From positions 1-43,392 of the forward strand of contig NZ_JAPDSH010000011.1 in the NCBI RefSeq assembly GCF_029143285.1: a stretch of DNA of 43,392 nucleotides. Reading direction: 5' to 3'. The translations under genes were made by a program, and so were the position numbers. The DNA comes from Vagococcus proximus. GTDB taxonomy: Bacteria; Bacillota; Bacilli; Lactobacillales; Vagococcaceae. Positions 35,727-43,392 of this stretch are shown here, one piece after another. The stretch's first letter is position 1. Every line of letters begins with the position of its first letter. Under the pieces are notes generated by a model, which saw nothing but the letters and a program-made list of their open reading frames with translations, was not told where the DNA came from and did no database searches.

Positions 35727-36509
35727 TTAATCTAATTCAATATTTTCAGTTAATCTTTCTAATTGTTCAATTTTTGAATTAATATTGTTAAAAAAATCAA
35801 TATAATAATTCGCCATTTTTTTTATTTCCTCTTCAGGAATACTTTTTTCATAATATAGTTTTATTATTTGTTCTCTAGAAAATACCAAATTTTCATTAGT
35901 GGAAAATAAGATACTACTATCTATTAAATATAGTATTTCAAAAAATTCAAGCGCTATTTCATCAGGAATATAATTCTTATATCGTTCAATAAATATCTCA
36001 ATCTTATTCTTTATATGGAATCCAACTTGTCCTGAAACATGATAATGGCTCACATTAATAAATTTCAGATTTCCATCCATAAAATCATTAATTACATTTT
36101 CTCCTGCATATAGCTTGTCATACCCGTGCTTTAACTTCTCAGAAGTAAATAATTCATTTATTTTTGAATACTCTTTTTTATATACTTCTGAATAATTTTC
36201 AATCGTATGCATACCAGTCATCAAATCAATTAATTGAAAATATATTGTTTTCATACACTCTTTTTGACTTTTTCCTGCTAATTTTTTATAACGCTTATCT
36301 TGAATTTTTTTATTTTGAACCTCTTCAGAATTTGTCAGTAATTTTGTCACAACAATTCCTAAAACGATTACTTCTATGGGAATCCAAATTAAATTTTCAA
36401 AAATAAAATTCCATTTCTCATCCCCATATGGTGATAAAAAGCCAAGAAATCCAATTATCCCAAAAATTAATGAACCAAGAAGTATTTTTTTCATATTTTT
36501 ATCAAACAT
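35727..36509 (-). CDS. Two-helix membrane protein of unknown function, upstream partner of AbiH
   Basis: 260 residues. Two hydrophobic helices near the N-terminus (about 8-25 and 36-57) are followed by a ~200-residue charged, helical cytoplasmic domain with no enzyme motif I can recognise. The A/T-rich composition and the TAGGAGATGAA ribosome-site context match the AbiH gene downstream, suggesting the two came together. It could be a membrane sensor or effector of the AbiH unit, an inference from position only. No clear promoter is visible between it and the lepA terminator; read-through from lepA is possible. Confidence 0.7.
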   Translation of the reverse strand: MFDKNMKKILLGSLIFGIIGFLGFLSPYGDEKWNFIFENLIWIPIEVIVLGIVVTKLLTNSEEVQNKKIQDKRYKKLAGKSQKECMKTIYFQLIDLMTGMHTIENYSEVYKKEYSKINELFTSEKLKHGYDKLYAGENVINDFMDGNLKFINVSHYHVSGQVGFHIKNKIEIFIERYKNYIPDEIALEFFEILYLIDSSILFSTNENLVFSREQIIKLYYEKSIPEEEIKKMANYYIDFFNNINSKIEQLERLTENIELD

Positions 36510-36545
36510 TACTTTTCATCTCCTAATCTGACGTCTAAAATAACC

Positions 36546-36578
36546 AAAAAGCCTCACATATGTTATGTAAGGCTTTTT
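36546..36578 (-). terminator. Terminator of lepA
   Basis: AAAAAGCCTCACA (36546-36558) pairs with TGTAAGGCTTTTT (36566-36578) with one mismatch and ends in T residues on minus, 9 bases after the lepA stop. Confidence 0.8.
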
Positions 36579-36586
36579 GTATCTTT

Positions 36587-38422
36587 CTATTTCTTCGGTT
36601 CGTCTTCATCCATCTTCAGAACGGCCATGAAGGCATCTTGTGGGACTTCTACTGATCCGATTTGTTTCATACGTTTTTTACCATCTTTTTGTTTCTCAAG
36701 TAATTTACGTTTACGTGAAATATCGCCACCGTAACATTTTGCCAATACGTTTTTACGCAAGGCTTTGATGTCACTACGCGCCACGATTTTTTGACCGATG
36801 GCAGCTTGGATTGGCACCTCAAATTGTTGACGAGGAATTAGTTTTTTCAGTTTCTCAACGATTGCTTTACCACGTTCAAAAGCAAAGTCTCTGTGAACGA
36901 TGAAGCTTAACGCATCGACGTTTTCACCATTTAATAAGATATCCATCTTCACTAGGCGGCTTGTTTTGTATCCGATAATCTCATAATCAAGAGAGGCATA
37001 GCCTTTTGTACTTGATTTTAATTTATCAAAGAAGTCGAATACGATTTCTGATAATGGTAACTCATAGACCACGTTTACACGGTAATCATCTAAGTAATCC
37101 ATTGTTAAGAAGTCGCCACGTTTACGTTGTGATAATTCCATAACAGCCCCAACATATTCGTTTGGTACCATGATAGAAGCTTTAACATAAGGTTCTTCTA
37201 CTGAATCAATCTTCACAGGCTCTGGGAAATCTGATGGGTTATCCACCACGATTTGCGTGCCGTCTGTTTGGTTAACATGATAGATAACTGACGGTGCTGT
37301 TGTGATTAATTCTAAGTTAAATTCACGCTCAAGACGTTCTTGAACCACGTCCATGTGTAGTAACCCTAAGAAACCACAACGGAAACCAAACCCTAGGGCT
37401 TGTGATGTTTCAGGTTCAAAATCAAGGGCTGAATCGTTTAATTGTAATTTTTCTAATGCTTCACGTAAGTCATTGTAACGGGCTGTGTCGATTGGGTAAA
37501 GACCACAGTAAACCATCGGTGTCATCTTACGGTAACCATCAAGTGCTTCTTCAGCTGGATTGTTAGCAAGGGTAACGGTATCCCCTACTTGTGTATCTTT
37601 AACAGTCTTGATACCGGCAGTAATATACCCAACATCTCCAACCATTAAGAAATCACGACTAATTGGTTTTGGTGAGAAGATACCAACATCGATAACTTCA
37701 AACTTTTTACCATTTTGCATCAGCATAATTTCGTCGCCAGGTTTAACCATTCCATCCGTTACACGGACATTCAGGATAACCCCACGGTAACTGTCGTAAA
37801 CTGAGTCAAAAATTAGGGCCTTAAGTGGTGCGTTTAAGTCACCTGTTGGCGCTGGCACGTATTCCACGATTTGCTCTAAGATTTCTTCAATTCCGATACC
37901 AGCTTTCGCACTAGCAAGAACTGCTTCACTGGCATCAATACCGACTACATCTTCAATCTCACCACGCACGCGCTCTGGATCAGCCGCAGGTAAGTCAATT
38001 TTATTAATAACAGGTAAAATCTCTAAGTCATTATCTAACGCTAAATACACGTTAGCTAATGTTTGGGCTTCAATCCCTTGGGCTGCATCGACAACCAAGA
38101 TAGCCCCTTCACAGGCAGCCAAACTACGTGATACTTCATAAGTGAAATCCACGTGTCCCGGTGTATCAATCAAATGGAAGATGTAATCTTCTCCATCTTT
38201 AGCCGTGTATGTTAATTCAACCGCGTTTAGTTTGATTGTAATCCCACGTTCACGTTCTAGATCCATTGAATCTAGTAATTGATTTTGCATTTCACGGTCT
38301 GATACTGTTTCCGTTTGTTGTAAAATACGGTCAGCTAATGTTGATTTTCCGTGGTCAATATGGGCGATAATCGAAAAGTTACGGATCTTTTCCTGGCGTT
38401 TTTTCATCTCTTCTATCGTCAT
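36587..38422 (-). CDS. lepA: Elongation factor 4 (LepA) GTPase
   Basis: 611 residues, full length for the family. G1 is [11 protein letters not shown]2/G3 are RGITIK and DTPGHVDF, and G4 is NKIDLP. The LepA C-terminal domain ends with [20 protein letters not shown] then RMKQIG and KMDEDEPKK. LepA binds the ribosome and helps correct translocation or initiation under stress. TAGGAG stands seven bases before the ATG. This is a conserved chromosomal gene and shows the window is core chromosome. It is monocistronic apart from possible read-through. Confidence 0.97.
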   Translation of the reverse strand: MTIEEMKKRQEKIRNFSIIAHIDHGKSTLADRILQQTETVSDREMQNQLLDSMDLERERGITIKLNAVELTYTAKDGEDYIFHLIDTPGHVDFTYEVSRSLAACEGAILVVDAAQGIEAQTLANVYLALDNDLEILPVINKIDLPAADPERVRGEIEDVVGIDASEAVLASAKAGIGIEEILEQIVEYVPAPTGDLNAPLKALIFDSVYDSYRGVILNVRVTDGMVKPGDEIMLMQNGKKFEVIDVGIFSPKPISRDFLMVGDVGYITAGIKTVKDTQVGDTVTLANNPAEEALDGYRKMTPMVYCGLYPIDTARYNDLREALEKLQLNDSALDFEPETSQALGFGFRCGFLGLLHMDVVQERLEREFNLELITTAPSVIYHVNQTDGTQIVVDNPSDFPEPVKIDSVEEPYVKASIMVPNEYVGAVMELSQRKRGDFLTMDYLDDYRVNVVYELPLSEIVFDFFDKLKSSTKGYASLDYEIIGYKTSRLVKMDILLNGENVDALSFIVHRDFAFERGKAIVEKLKKLIPRQQFEVPIQAAIGQKIVARSDIKALRKNVLAKCYGGDISRKRKLLEKQKDGKKRMKQIGSVEVPQDAFMAVLKMDEDEPKK

Positions 38423-38459
38423 CTATATACTCCTACTTTCTATTTCTTCAGCACCCTTA

Positions 38460-38468
38460 ATTATAGCA
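38460..38468 (-). promoter_or_regulatory. Extended -10 promoter of lepA
   Basis: TGC followed by TATAAT (38460-38465) on minus, about 38 bases upstream of the start codon. The -35 region is weak. Confidence 0.5.
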
Positions 38469-38555
38469 AGCTTGGACAGGGATTAAAAGACTTTTCGCTT
38501 GTCAAAGCGTACTCTTCTTAACAATAGCACATTTTTAACCGAATTTCAGAATATT

Positions 38556-38564
38556 TGGTATAAT
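38556..38564 (+). promoter_or_regulatory. Extended -10 promoter of the Eis-type gene
   Basis: TGG followed by TATAAT (38559-38564), 30 bases before the start codon. The -35 region is weak. Confidence 0.5.
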
Positions 38565-38593
38565 GAACCTAACAACTAGAGAGAGGTTATAAC

Positions 38594-39817
38594 ATGAATC
38601 GAGAAGAGATACGGGAAAAACTTGAGATCAAGCCCGTTGAACTAAAACATTTAAAACAATTTAACGAATTATTACGCTACGTTTTCCAAGTCACAGACTC
38701 AGATATTGAAGAAGGTGGCTATGAAGATGAAAGCGAGATTACGAAAGCCAAACGTCCCGTCTTAAAATCAGCCGATGTTTTAGGTTGGTTTGACGAAGAT
38801 GATAAATTACTGTCACAAATCGCTGTCTACCCTTGCCAAGTCAACATTCACGGCAATATTTACGATATGGGTGGCGTGACAGGTGTGGGAACTTATCCCG
38901 AATACGCAAGCTTAGGCTTGATGAAAGATTTAATTACACTAGCCCTAACGAATATGCGCGAACGCGGACAGTGGATTTCTTACCTGTACCCTTACAATAT
39001 TCCGTACTACCGTCGTAAAGGCTGGGAAATCATGTCTGACCACATGACCTTTAAAATCAAAGACAGCCAACTGCCAAAACAAGCCGCAACACCTGGATCA
39101 GTTGAACGCTTAGCTTTTGACGATCCCGATGTAATTAAAGTTTACGACGAGTTCGCTAAACAAACCCACGGCGCTATGGTTAGAAGCGAGCTAAACTGGG
39201 ACGAATACTGGCGTTGGGAAAACGAAGGCGAACGTACAGCTGCCGTTTATTACGACGAAAACGACCGCCCTACTGGCTTTTGTTTCTACTGGATAGCCGA
39301 AGAAGTCTTTCATATCAAAGAAATGATTTACCTTAATCAAGAAGCAAGAAAAGGCTTGTGGAACTTTATCTCAGCCCACTTCTCGATGATTAATTACGTC
39401 GAAGGGTCAACTTATAAAAACGAACCGATTGCGTTCCTATTTGATGATAGCGACATAAAAGAAACGATTGCCCCATTCTTTATGGCACGTATCGTAGACG
39501 TGGAAAACTTCTTAACTCACTATCCTTTTGATAGTAGTGTCGAACCTTTCCACTTTGTTATCGAAGACCCAGTAGCCGAATGGAATAACGGAACCTTCTC
39601 CCTAACATGGGACGAAGACGAAAACGTCACCGTCACACGCGAAGCCATCGGCCAACCCGTGACATTAGACATCCAAACCCTAGCAACCATGCTAATGAGC
39701 TACAAACGCCCAACCTACCTGTCACAAATCGACAGACTCACAACAGACAGAAAAACACTAAGATCCCTAGAACGCATCATCCCCAACCAAAGCGCCTACT
39801 TCAGTGACTATTTCTAG
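38594..39817 (+). CDS. Eis-type GNAT acetyltransferase with C-terminal sterol-carrier-like domain
   Basis: 407 residues. The N-terminal GNAT half has VGTYPEYASLGLMKDLI, the acetyl-CoA binding region, and LYPYNIPYYRRKGWE. A second GNAT-like domain and an SCP2-like domain follow. The chain ends SDYF, as expected for Eis proteins, where the terminal carboxylate takes part in catalysis. Eis family enzymes acetylate amines on aminoglycosides or other substrates; the natural substrate in Firmicutes is unclear. It is monocistronic with an extended -10 promoter. The last ~220 bases have unusually few T residues and many C-ending codons. Confidence 0.85.
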   Translation: MNREEIREKLEIKPVELKHLKQFNELLRYVFQVTDSDIEEGGYEDESEITKAKRPVLKSADVLGWFDEDDKLLSQIAVYPCQVNIHGNIYDMGGVTGVGTYPEYASLGLMKDLITLALTNMRERGQWISYLYPYNIPYYRRKGWEIMSDHMTFKIKDSQLPKQAATPGSVERLAFDDPDVIKVYDEFAKQTHGAMVRSELNWDEYWRWENEGERTAAVYYDENDRPTGFCFYWIAEEVFHIKEMIYLNQEARKGLWNFISAHFSMINYVEGSTYKNEPIAFLFDDSDIKETIAPFFMARIVDVENFLTHYPFDSSVEPFHFVIEDPVAEWNNGTFSLTWDEDENVTVTREAIGQPVTLDIQTLATMLMSYKRPTYLSQIDRLTTDRKTLRSLERIIPNQSAYFSDYF

Positions 39818-39821
39818 AGCT

Positions 39822-39924
39822 GTAAAAAAATTCGTTCTGCTCTGAGTAACTAGGAATTTGAGATAAATAGGTACTTTCGATTCATCTCAAATTGAAGCTA
39901 CCGAAAGAGCAAAAATTTTTTTAC
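39822..39924. repeat. Nested imperfect inverted repeat of about 100 bp
   Basis: Outer arms GTAAAAAAATT (39822-39832) and AATTTTTTTAC (39914-39924) are exact inverted copies. Inner GCTCT/AGAGC and AATTTGAGAT (39855-39864) with ATCTCAAATT (39884-39893) continue the pairing. It follows the Eis-type gene immediately. It could be a large terminator/mRNA hairpin or a degenerate miniature insertion element. Confidence 0.55.
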
Positions 39925-39956
39925 GCGTGAATAGTTGATGTGTATTGAGACTAACA

Positions 39957-39991
39957 AAAAAGGTAAGCCAATTTTATTGGCTTACCTTTTT
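39957..39991. terminator. Terminator of the small MucBP protein gene
   Basis: AAAAAGGTAAGCCAAT and its complement ATTGGCTTACCTTTTT form a 16-bp stem with a TTT loop. It lies right after the stop codon on minus and can also work on plus. Confidence 0.88.
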
Positions 39992-39994
39992 ACT

Positions 39995-40843
39995 TTACAC
40001 TTTTTTATCGTACACATAAGTTACAATTGTTGTTTCTTTAGAATACTGCCCTGTGATTGGCGCACTTGAATCAGCTAGCTGGATAAAATCATAACCATAG
40101 ACAGGAATCTGTTTTACTTCATAAGAAGAACCTATCTCTCCTGTTGATTCTGTTTCTTTTCTTATCACGTTGCCTTTCATGTCAACATAACGAACAATTA
40201 ATTTTCTTAATCCATTTTCCGAAACGGTATTAAAATCATCCTGTTGGTATTCAAAACATACCTCTTGCTCATGCTCTTTATACTTTCCTGTTGCAGGAGC
40301 ACTGTTTTCCGACAATCCTTTATATGTGTAGCCTCTAAACTTAACTTTGCTAACTTTATAATGTGTGCTTATTTTTTCTGTCGTTGCTCTCGGAGCAATG
40401 ATATCCACTCCATTAGTATCTACATAACGAACTTTCAAATTCCCTTTTTTAGATGCTGTCTTTTCTTTTGCCTTATACATGTAGGTCACTTTTTGTGTTC
40501 CATTAATAAAAAAACCTGCTGTAGGAGCACTTCCTTCAGATAACCCTACAAACTCATATCCTTTTATATCTTCCCTATTAACTTGGTATGGGCTACCAAT
40601 TTCTTTTTTTATTGTCATACTAGGTTTTAATTCTTTCCCATTTTTATTTACAGATAAATAGCTAACTTTTAATTTTCCCTTTGTTGCATTAGGATCTAAA
40701 ATGGCTTTCGTTTTTTTAGTCTTAAATTGATTTTCTTGTGCATTTGAATGAATTGGTTGAGACAACTCGATACCTATAATCATAATACCCACTACCATAA
40801 TACCTATTAATCCAACAATTATTTTTTTCGAGCCTTTTTTCAT
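39995..40843 (-). CDS. Secreted protein with three MucBP domains
   Basis: 282 residues. A signal peptide or uncleaved anchor occupies about residues 8-36 (IIVGLIGIMVVGIMIIGIEL). Three MucBP-type repeats follow, at about 57-122, 133-200 and 214-280, each with the GxxYxV and GYxFxGLSExSAP patterns (e.g. KGYEFVGLSEGSAP). No LPxTG motif is present, so it is released or held by the N-terminal helix. MucBP domains bind mucin-like glycans in some lactobacilli. It lies directly downstream of the LPQTS-anchored MucBP gene but has separate terminators on both sides. AGGGGG precedes the ATG. Confidence 0.85.
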   Translation of the reverse strand: MKKGSKKIIVGLIGIMVVGIMIIGIELSQPIHSNAQENQFKTKKTKAILDPNATKGKLKVSYLSVNKNGKELKPSMTIKKEIGSPYQVNREDIKGYEFVGLSEGSAPTAGFFINGTQKVTYMYKAKEKTASKKGNLKVRYVDTNGVDIIAPRATTEKISTHYKVSKVKFRGYTYKGLSENSAPATGKYKEHEQEVCFEYQQDDFNTVSENGLRKLIVRYVDMKGNVIRKETESTGEIGSSYEVKQIPVYGYDFIQLADSSAPITGQYSKETTIVTYVYDKKV

Positions 40844-40921
40844 AGCTAAAAATCCCCCTATATGACAACTTATTCCTTTTTATCATATAACCCTCATTAA
40901 TATAAACATAATCAACATTTA

Positions 40922-40933
40922 CGTATGCATACG
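40922..40933. promoter_or_regulatory. Palindrome upstream of the small MucBP gene
   Basis: CGTATGCATACG is a perfect 12-bp palindrome about 80 bases before the start codon, possibly an operator. The surrounding bases are A/T rich and no clear -35/-10 pair is tied to it. Confidence 0.3.
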
Positions 40934-40957
40934 CAAAAAAATAAATAGTAATCAAAA

Positions 40958-40994
40958 AAGCAATTATACCCAATCAAATGAGTATAATTGCTTT
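40958..40994. terminator. Terminator of the large MucBP surface protein gene
   Basis: AAGCAATTATAC (40958-40969) pairs with GTATAATTGCTT (40982-40993); on minus the hairpin is followed by TTTTG, 10 bases after the stop codon. Confidence 0.8.
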
Positions 40995-41003
40995 GCAAAC
41001 AAT

Positions 41004-43392
41004 TTATTTATTCCTTCTGAATATAACCAGACTTACAACGCTCATTAATAGGGCTATTCCTACAAAAACATGGTTTTTTGTTCTGACTTCGCTTGTTTGA
41101 GGCAAACGTTTAATAGAACTATCCTTTGCATGTTTTTTGTCTAAGTTATCATAACTAGAATTTTTTTTGTATAAAGGTGTTGTTACGTTAGTTAATCCTT
41201 TTAAATTGGTGTTATTTTTATTAACCTTCTCTAAGGTGTCATGAGGTAATCTAATATTTTTAATTGGTTCATATACAAAGATAACTTCAGTAATACCACT
41301 TGAGTAGTTACCAGTTCTTGGTGCACTTTTTTCTGAAAGTCCTACGAATTTATAACCTTTTATCTTTTCAAAATTCGTAATATAAGGTGTTCCTTCTATA
41401 TTTTTTTGACTACTTGATTCTTTTAAAAGTTTTCCATCTTTTGTCATATGAGTAATAACCAAAGACCCAATCTTATTTGAAGGTACTTTTTCAGCTATTT
41501 TTTTATAAATATAGATAACTTCTGTTGTTCCCTCTTTATATTCTCCTTTAATCTTCGAACTGCTTTCATCTAGTTTTAGGAATGTATAATCTTTAAACGT
41601 TTTTTTAGCTGTTTCATATGGCGTTCCGATTTTTTTATTCTCGATTTTAATAAAGCCCAACTCTTTGCCATCTTCTGTTATGTGACGAACGATTAAGTTG
41701 CCGTATTTTTCTTTTGGCTCTTCCTTAGACACGTCATTAATCGCTTTATAAATATAGGTTACTTTAGTTATTCCTTCGACATACTCACCAGATACTTTCG
41801 CGCTATCCTCTGATAGTTTGACGAATTTATAACCATCAAATTTCTCTTCTTTCGTTTCATAGGCTGTTCCAACTTTTTCTGTTGTACCCACAATCGGCGC
41901 TAATTCTTTGCCATCTTCTGTTATGTAACGAACCACTAAGCTTCCGAATTTTTCTTCAGATTCTACTTCAAGTGCTTTATAGATGTAAGTCACATTTGTT
42001 GTACCTTCTGCATATTCACCAGCTGCTTTTCCACTAGCGTCTGATAGTTTGACAAATTCATATCCGTCGAATTTCTCTTCTTTCGTTTCATAGGTCGTAC
42101 CGACTTTTTCTGTCGTACCGACAATCGGTGCTAATTCTTTGCCATCTTCTGTTATGTGACGAACCACTAAGCTTCCGAATTTTTCTTCAGGTTCTACTTC
42201 TATTTTTTTGTAAATATAAGTCACATTAGTTGTTCCTTCGACATATTCGCCTGATGGTTTCCCACTATTATCTGATAGTTTAACAAATTTATAACCATCA
42301 AATTTCTCTTCTTTCGTTTCATAAGCTGTTCCAACTTTTTGTGTCGTACCCACGATGGGTGCTAATTCTTTACCATCTTCTGTTATGTAACGAACCACTA
42401 AACTACCGAATTTCTCTTCGGGTTCGGCTTCGATTTTTTTGTAGATATAAGTAACTTCTATTGTGCCTTCAACATATTCCCCAGTTGGTTTTCCACTATC
42501 GTCTGATAGTTTTACGAATTCATAACCGTCGAATGATTGGTTTTCAGTACTGTAAGCTGTTCCAACTTTTTCTGTCGTACCGACAATCGGCGCTAATTCT
42601 TTGCCATCTTCTGTTATATGACGAACTACTAAACTACCAAATTTCTCTTCAGGTTCGGCTTCGATTGCTTTGTAGATGTATGTTACTTCTGTTGTGCCCT
42701 CTACATATTCGCCAGCTGATTTTCCACTATCATCTGATACTTTGACGAATTCATAGCCGTCAAATGATTGGTTTTCAGTACTGTAAGCTGTTCCGACTTT
42801 TTCTGTCTTACCTACAATCGGCGCTAATTCTTTGCCATCTTCTGTTATGTGACGAACCACTAAGCTTCCGAATTTTTCTTCAGGTTCTACTTCAATTGCT
42901 TTGTAGATATATGTTACCTCTGTTGTGCCTTCAACATATTCCCCAGTTGGTTTTCCACTATCGTCTGATAGTTTGACGAATTCATAACCGTCGAATTTTT
43001 CTTCTTTCGTTTCATAACGTGTTCCGACTTTCTCTGTTGTCCCAGTAATCGGTGCTAACTCTTTGCCGTTTTCTGTTATGTAACGAACCACTAAACTTCC
43101 GAATTTCTCTTCGGGTTCTACTTCTATTTTTTTGTAAATATAAGTCACATTAGTTGTTCCTTCGACATACTCGCCAGCTGGTTTTCCACTATCATCTGAT
43201 ACTTTGACGAATTCATAGCCGTCGAATGATTGGTTTTCAGTACTGTAAGCTGTTCCGACTTTTTCTGTCGTACCTACAATCGGCGCTAACTCTTTGCCAT
43301 CTTCTGTTATGTGACGAACCACTAAACTACCGAATTTTTCTTCGGGTTCGGCTTCGATTTTTTTGTAGATATATGTTACCTCTGTTGTACCT
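41004..43392 (-). CDS. LPQTS-anchored MucBP-repeat surface protein (N-terminus off the right edge)
   Basis: Partial: the frame stays open to the right edge (796 codons visible), and the true start is outside. Seven nearly identical 77-residue MucBP units (plus a partial one) are followed by two more divergent units, then a hydrophilic spacer. The C-terminal sorting signal has LPQTS, a hydrophobic helix (FVGIALLMSVVSLVIF) and RRNK. Sortase A would cut between Thr and Ser and link the protein to peptidoglycan. The unit consensus includes LVVRHITEDGKELAPIVG and GYEFVKLSDDSGK. A function in mucus or glycan adhesion is inferred from the domain type. Confidence 0.92.
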   Translation of the reverse strand, partial: GTTEVTYIYKKIEAEPEEKFGSLVVRHITEDGKELAPIVGTTEKVGTAYSTENQSFDGYEFVKVSDDSGKPAGEYVEGTTNVTYIYKKIEVEPEEKFGSLVVRYITENGKELAPITGTTEKVGTRYETKEEKFDGYEFVKLSDDSGKPTGEYVEGTTEVTYIYKAIEVEPEEKFGSLVVRHITEDGKELAPIVGKTEKVGTAYSTENQSFDGYEFVKVSDDSGKSAGEYVEGTTEVTYIYKAIEAEPEEKFGSLVVRHITEDGKELAPIVGTTEKVGTAYSTENQSFDGYEFVKLSDDSGKPTGEYVEGTIEVTYIYKKIEAEPEEKFGSLVVRYITEDGKELAPIVGTTQKVGTAYETKEEKFDGYKFVKLSDNSGKPSGEYVEGTTNVTYIYKKIEVEPEEKFGSLVVRHITEDGKELAPIVGTTEKVGTTYETKEEKFDGYEFVKLSDASGKAAGEYAEGTTNVTYIYKALEVESEEKFGSLVVRYITEDGKELAPIVGTTEKVGTAYETKEEKFDGYKFVKLSEDSAKVSGEYVEGITKVTYIYKAINDVSKEEPKEKYGNLIVRHITEDGKELGFIKIENKKIGTPYETAKKTFKDYTFLKLDESSSKIKGEYKEGTTEVIYIYKKIAEKVPSNKIGSLVITHMTKDGKLLKESSSQKNIEGTPYITNFEKIKGYKFVGLSEKSAPRTGNYSSGITEVIFVYEPIKNIRLPHDTLEKVNKNNTNLKGLTNVTTPLYKKNSSYDNLDKKHAKDSSIKRLPQTSEVRTKNHVFVGIALLMSVVSLVIFRRNK
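41697..43392 (-). repeat. 231-bp in-frame tandem repeats of the MucBP surface protein
   Basis: Repeat boundaries recur every 231 bases (for example the GAC/AACGAAC segments at 43311, 43080, 42849 and 42618). The last full unit before the divergent ones is 243 bases (81 residues, 41697-41939). Units fall into two types by residues 27-42 (YSTENQSF or YETKEEKF). The near identity at DNA level implies recent expansion or gene conversion. Confidence 0.9.

Noticed and set aside
40722-40973. 84-codon minus-strand frame with a hydrophobic start, overlapping the small MucBP gene
   Set aside because: It has no ribosome site, runs out of frame through the signal-peptide region of a well-supported gene, and its composition is that of a shadow frame.
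41697-43392. CRISPR-like direct repeats
   Set aside because: The 231-bp periodicity is in frame, protein-coding and without spacers; these are MucBP domain repeats.

Overview
The window looks like chromosomal DNA of a low-GC Gram-positive bacterium of the Lactobacillales, most like Vagococcus or Enterococcus. This rests on AGGAGG-type ribosome binding sites, MucBP/LPxTG and BspA-type surface proteins, Bgl- and Cel-type phosphotransferase (PTS) operons with LicT control and cre-like sites, and lepA. The genus is inferred from gene content only.

Layout. 1-2774 (-) is a BspA-like secreted protein cut by the left edge. 3180-7302 (-) is a sugar operon (acetyltransferase, EIIC-only PTS permease, GH3 beta-glucosidase) divergent from an AraC regulator (7488-8591, +). 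8829-11938 (-) is an A/T-rich pair of ABC exporter half-transporters with a consensus promoter that contains a cre-like site. 12123-12965 (-) is a HAD phosphatase whose leader carries a cre site, a promoter, a ribonucleic antiterminator (RAT) and a terminator. 13210-18953 holds small or uncharacterised genes, an acyl-AMP ligase, an ABC-F protein with an attenuator-like leader and a TPR protein. 18996-24949 (-) has a lone GH1 gene and a complete bglP-GH1-licT operon with RAT and terminator. 24965-28489 holds three regulators (MerR, XRE, Crp/Fnr), an SDR oxidoreductase and a YczE-like membrane protein. 28624-30203 has a histidine-phosphatase lipoprotein and a TmrB-like P-loop protein. 30222-30508 looks like a type I toxin-antitoxin locus (holin-like toxin with a 3'-overlapping antisense RNA). 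30709-34162 (-) is a Cel-type operon (EIIA, EIIB, EIIC, GH1).

An unassigned structured RNA with its own promoter and terminator (34276-34526, -) lies next to an A/T-rich two-gene unit (AbiH plus a two-helix membrane protein, 34573-36509, -). Then come lepA and an Eis-type acetyltransferase. The right end holds a three-domain MucBP secreted protein and the C-terminal part of a large LPQTS-anchored MucBP protein with 231-bp tandem repeats, which runs off the right edge.

The main theme is beta-glucoside use. Two complete PTS import/hydrolysis systems and one incomplete one are present, with catabolite control and antitermination visible in the DNA. Around them are surface adhesins and small accessory units (toxin-antitoxin, AbiH pair, orphan exporter). 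The best candidates for undescribed biology are the RAT-controlled phosphatase, the toxin/antisense locus, the structured RNA beside AbiH, and the AbiH/membrane-protein pair.
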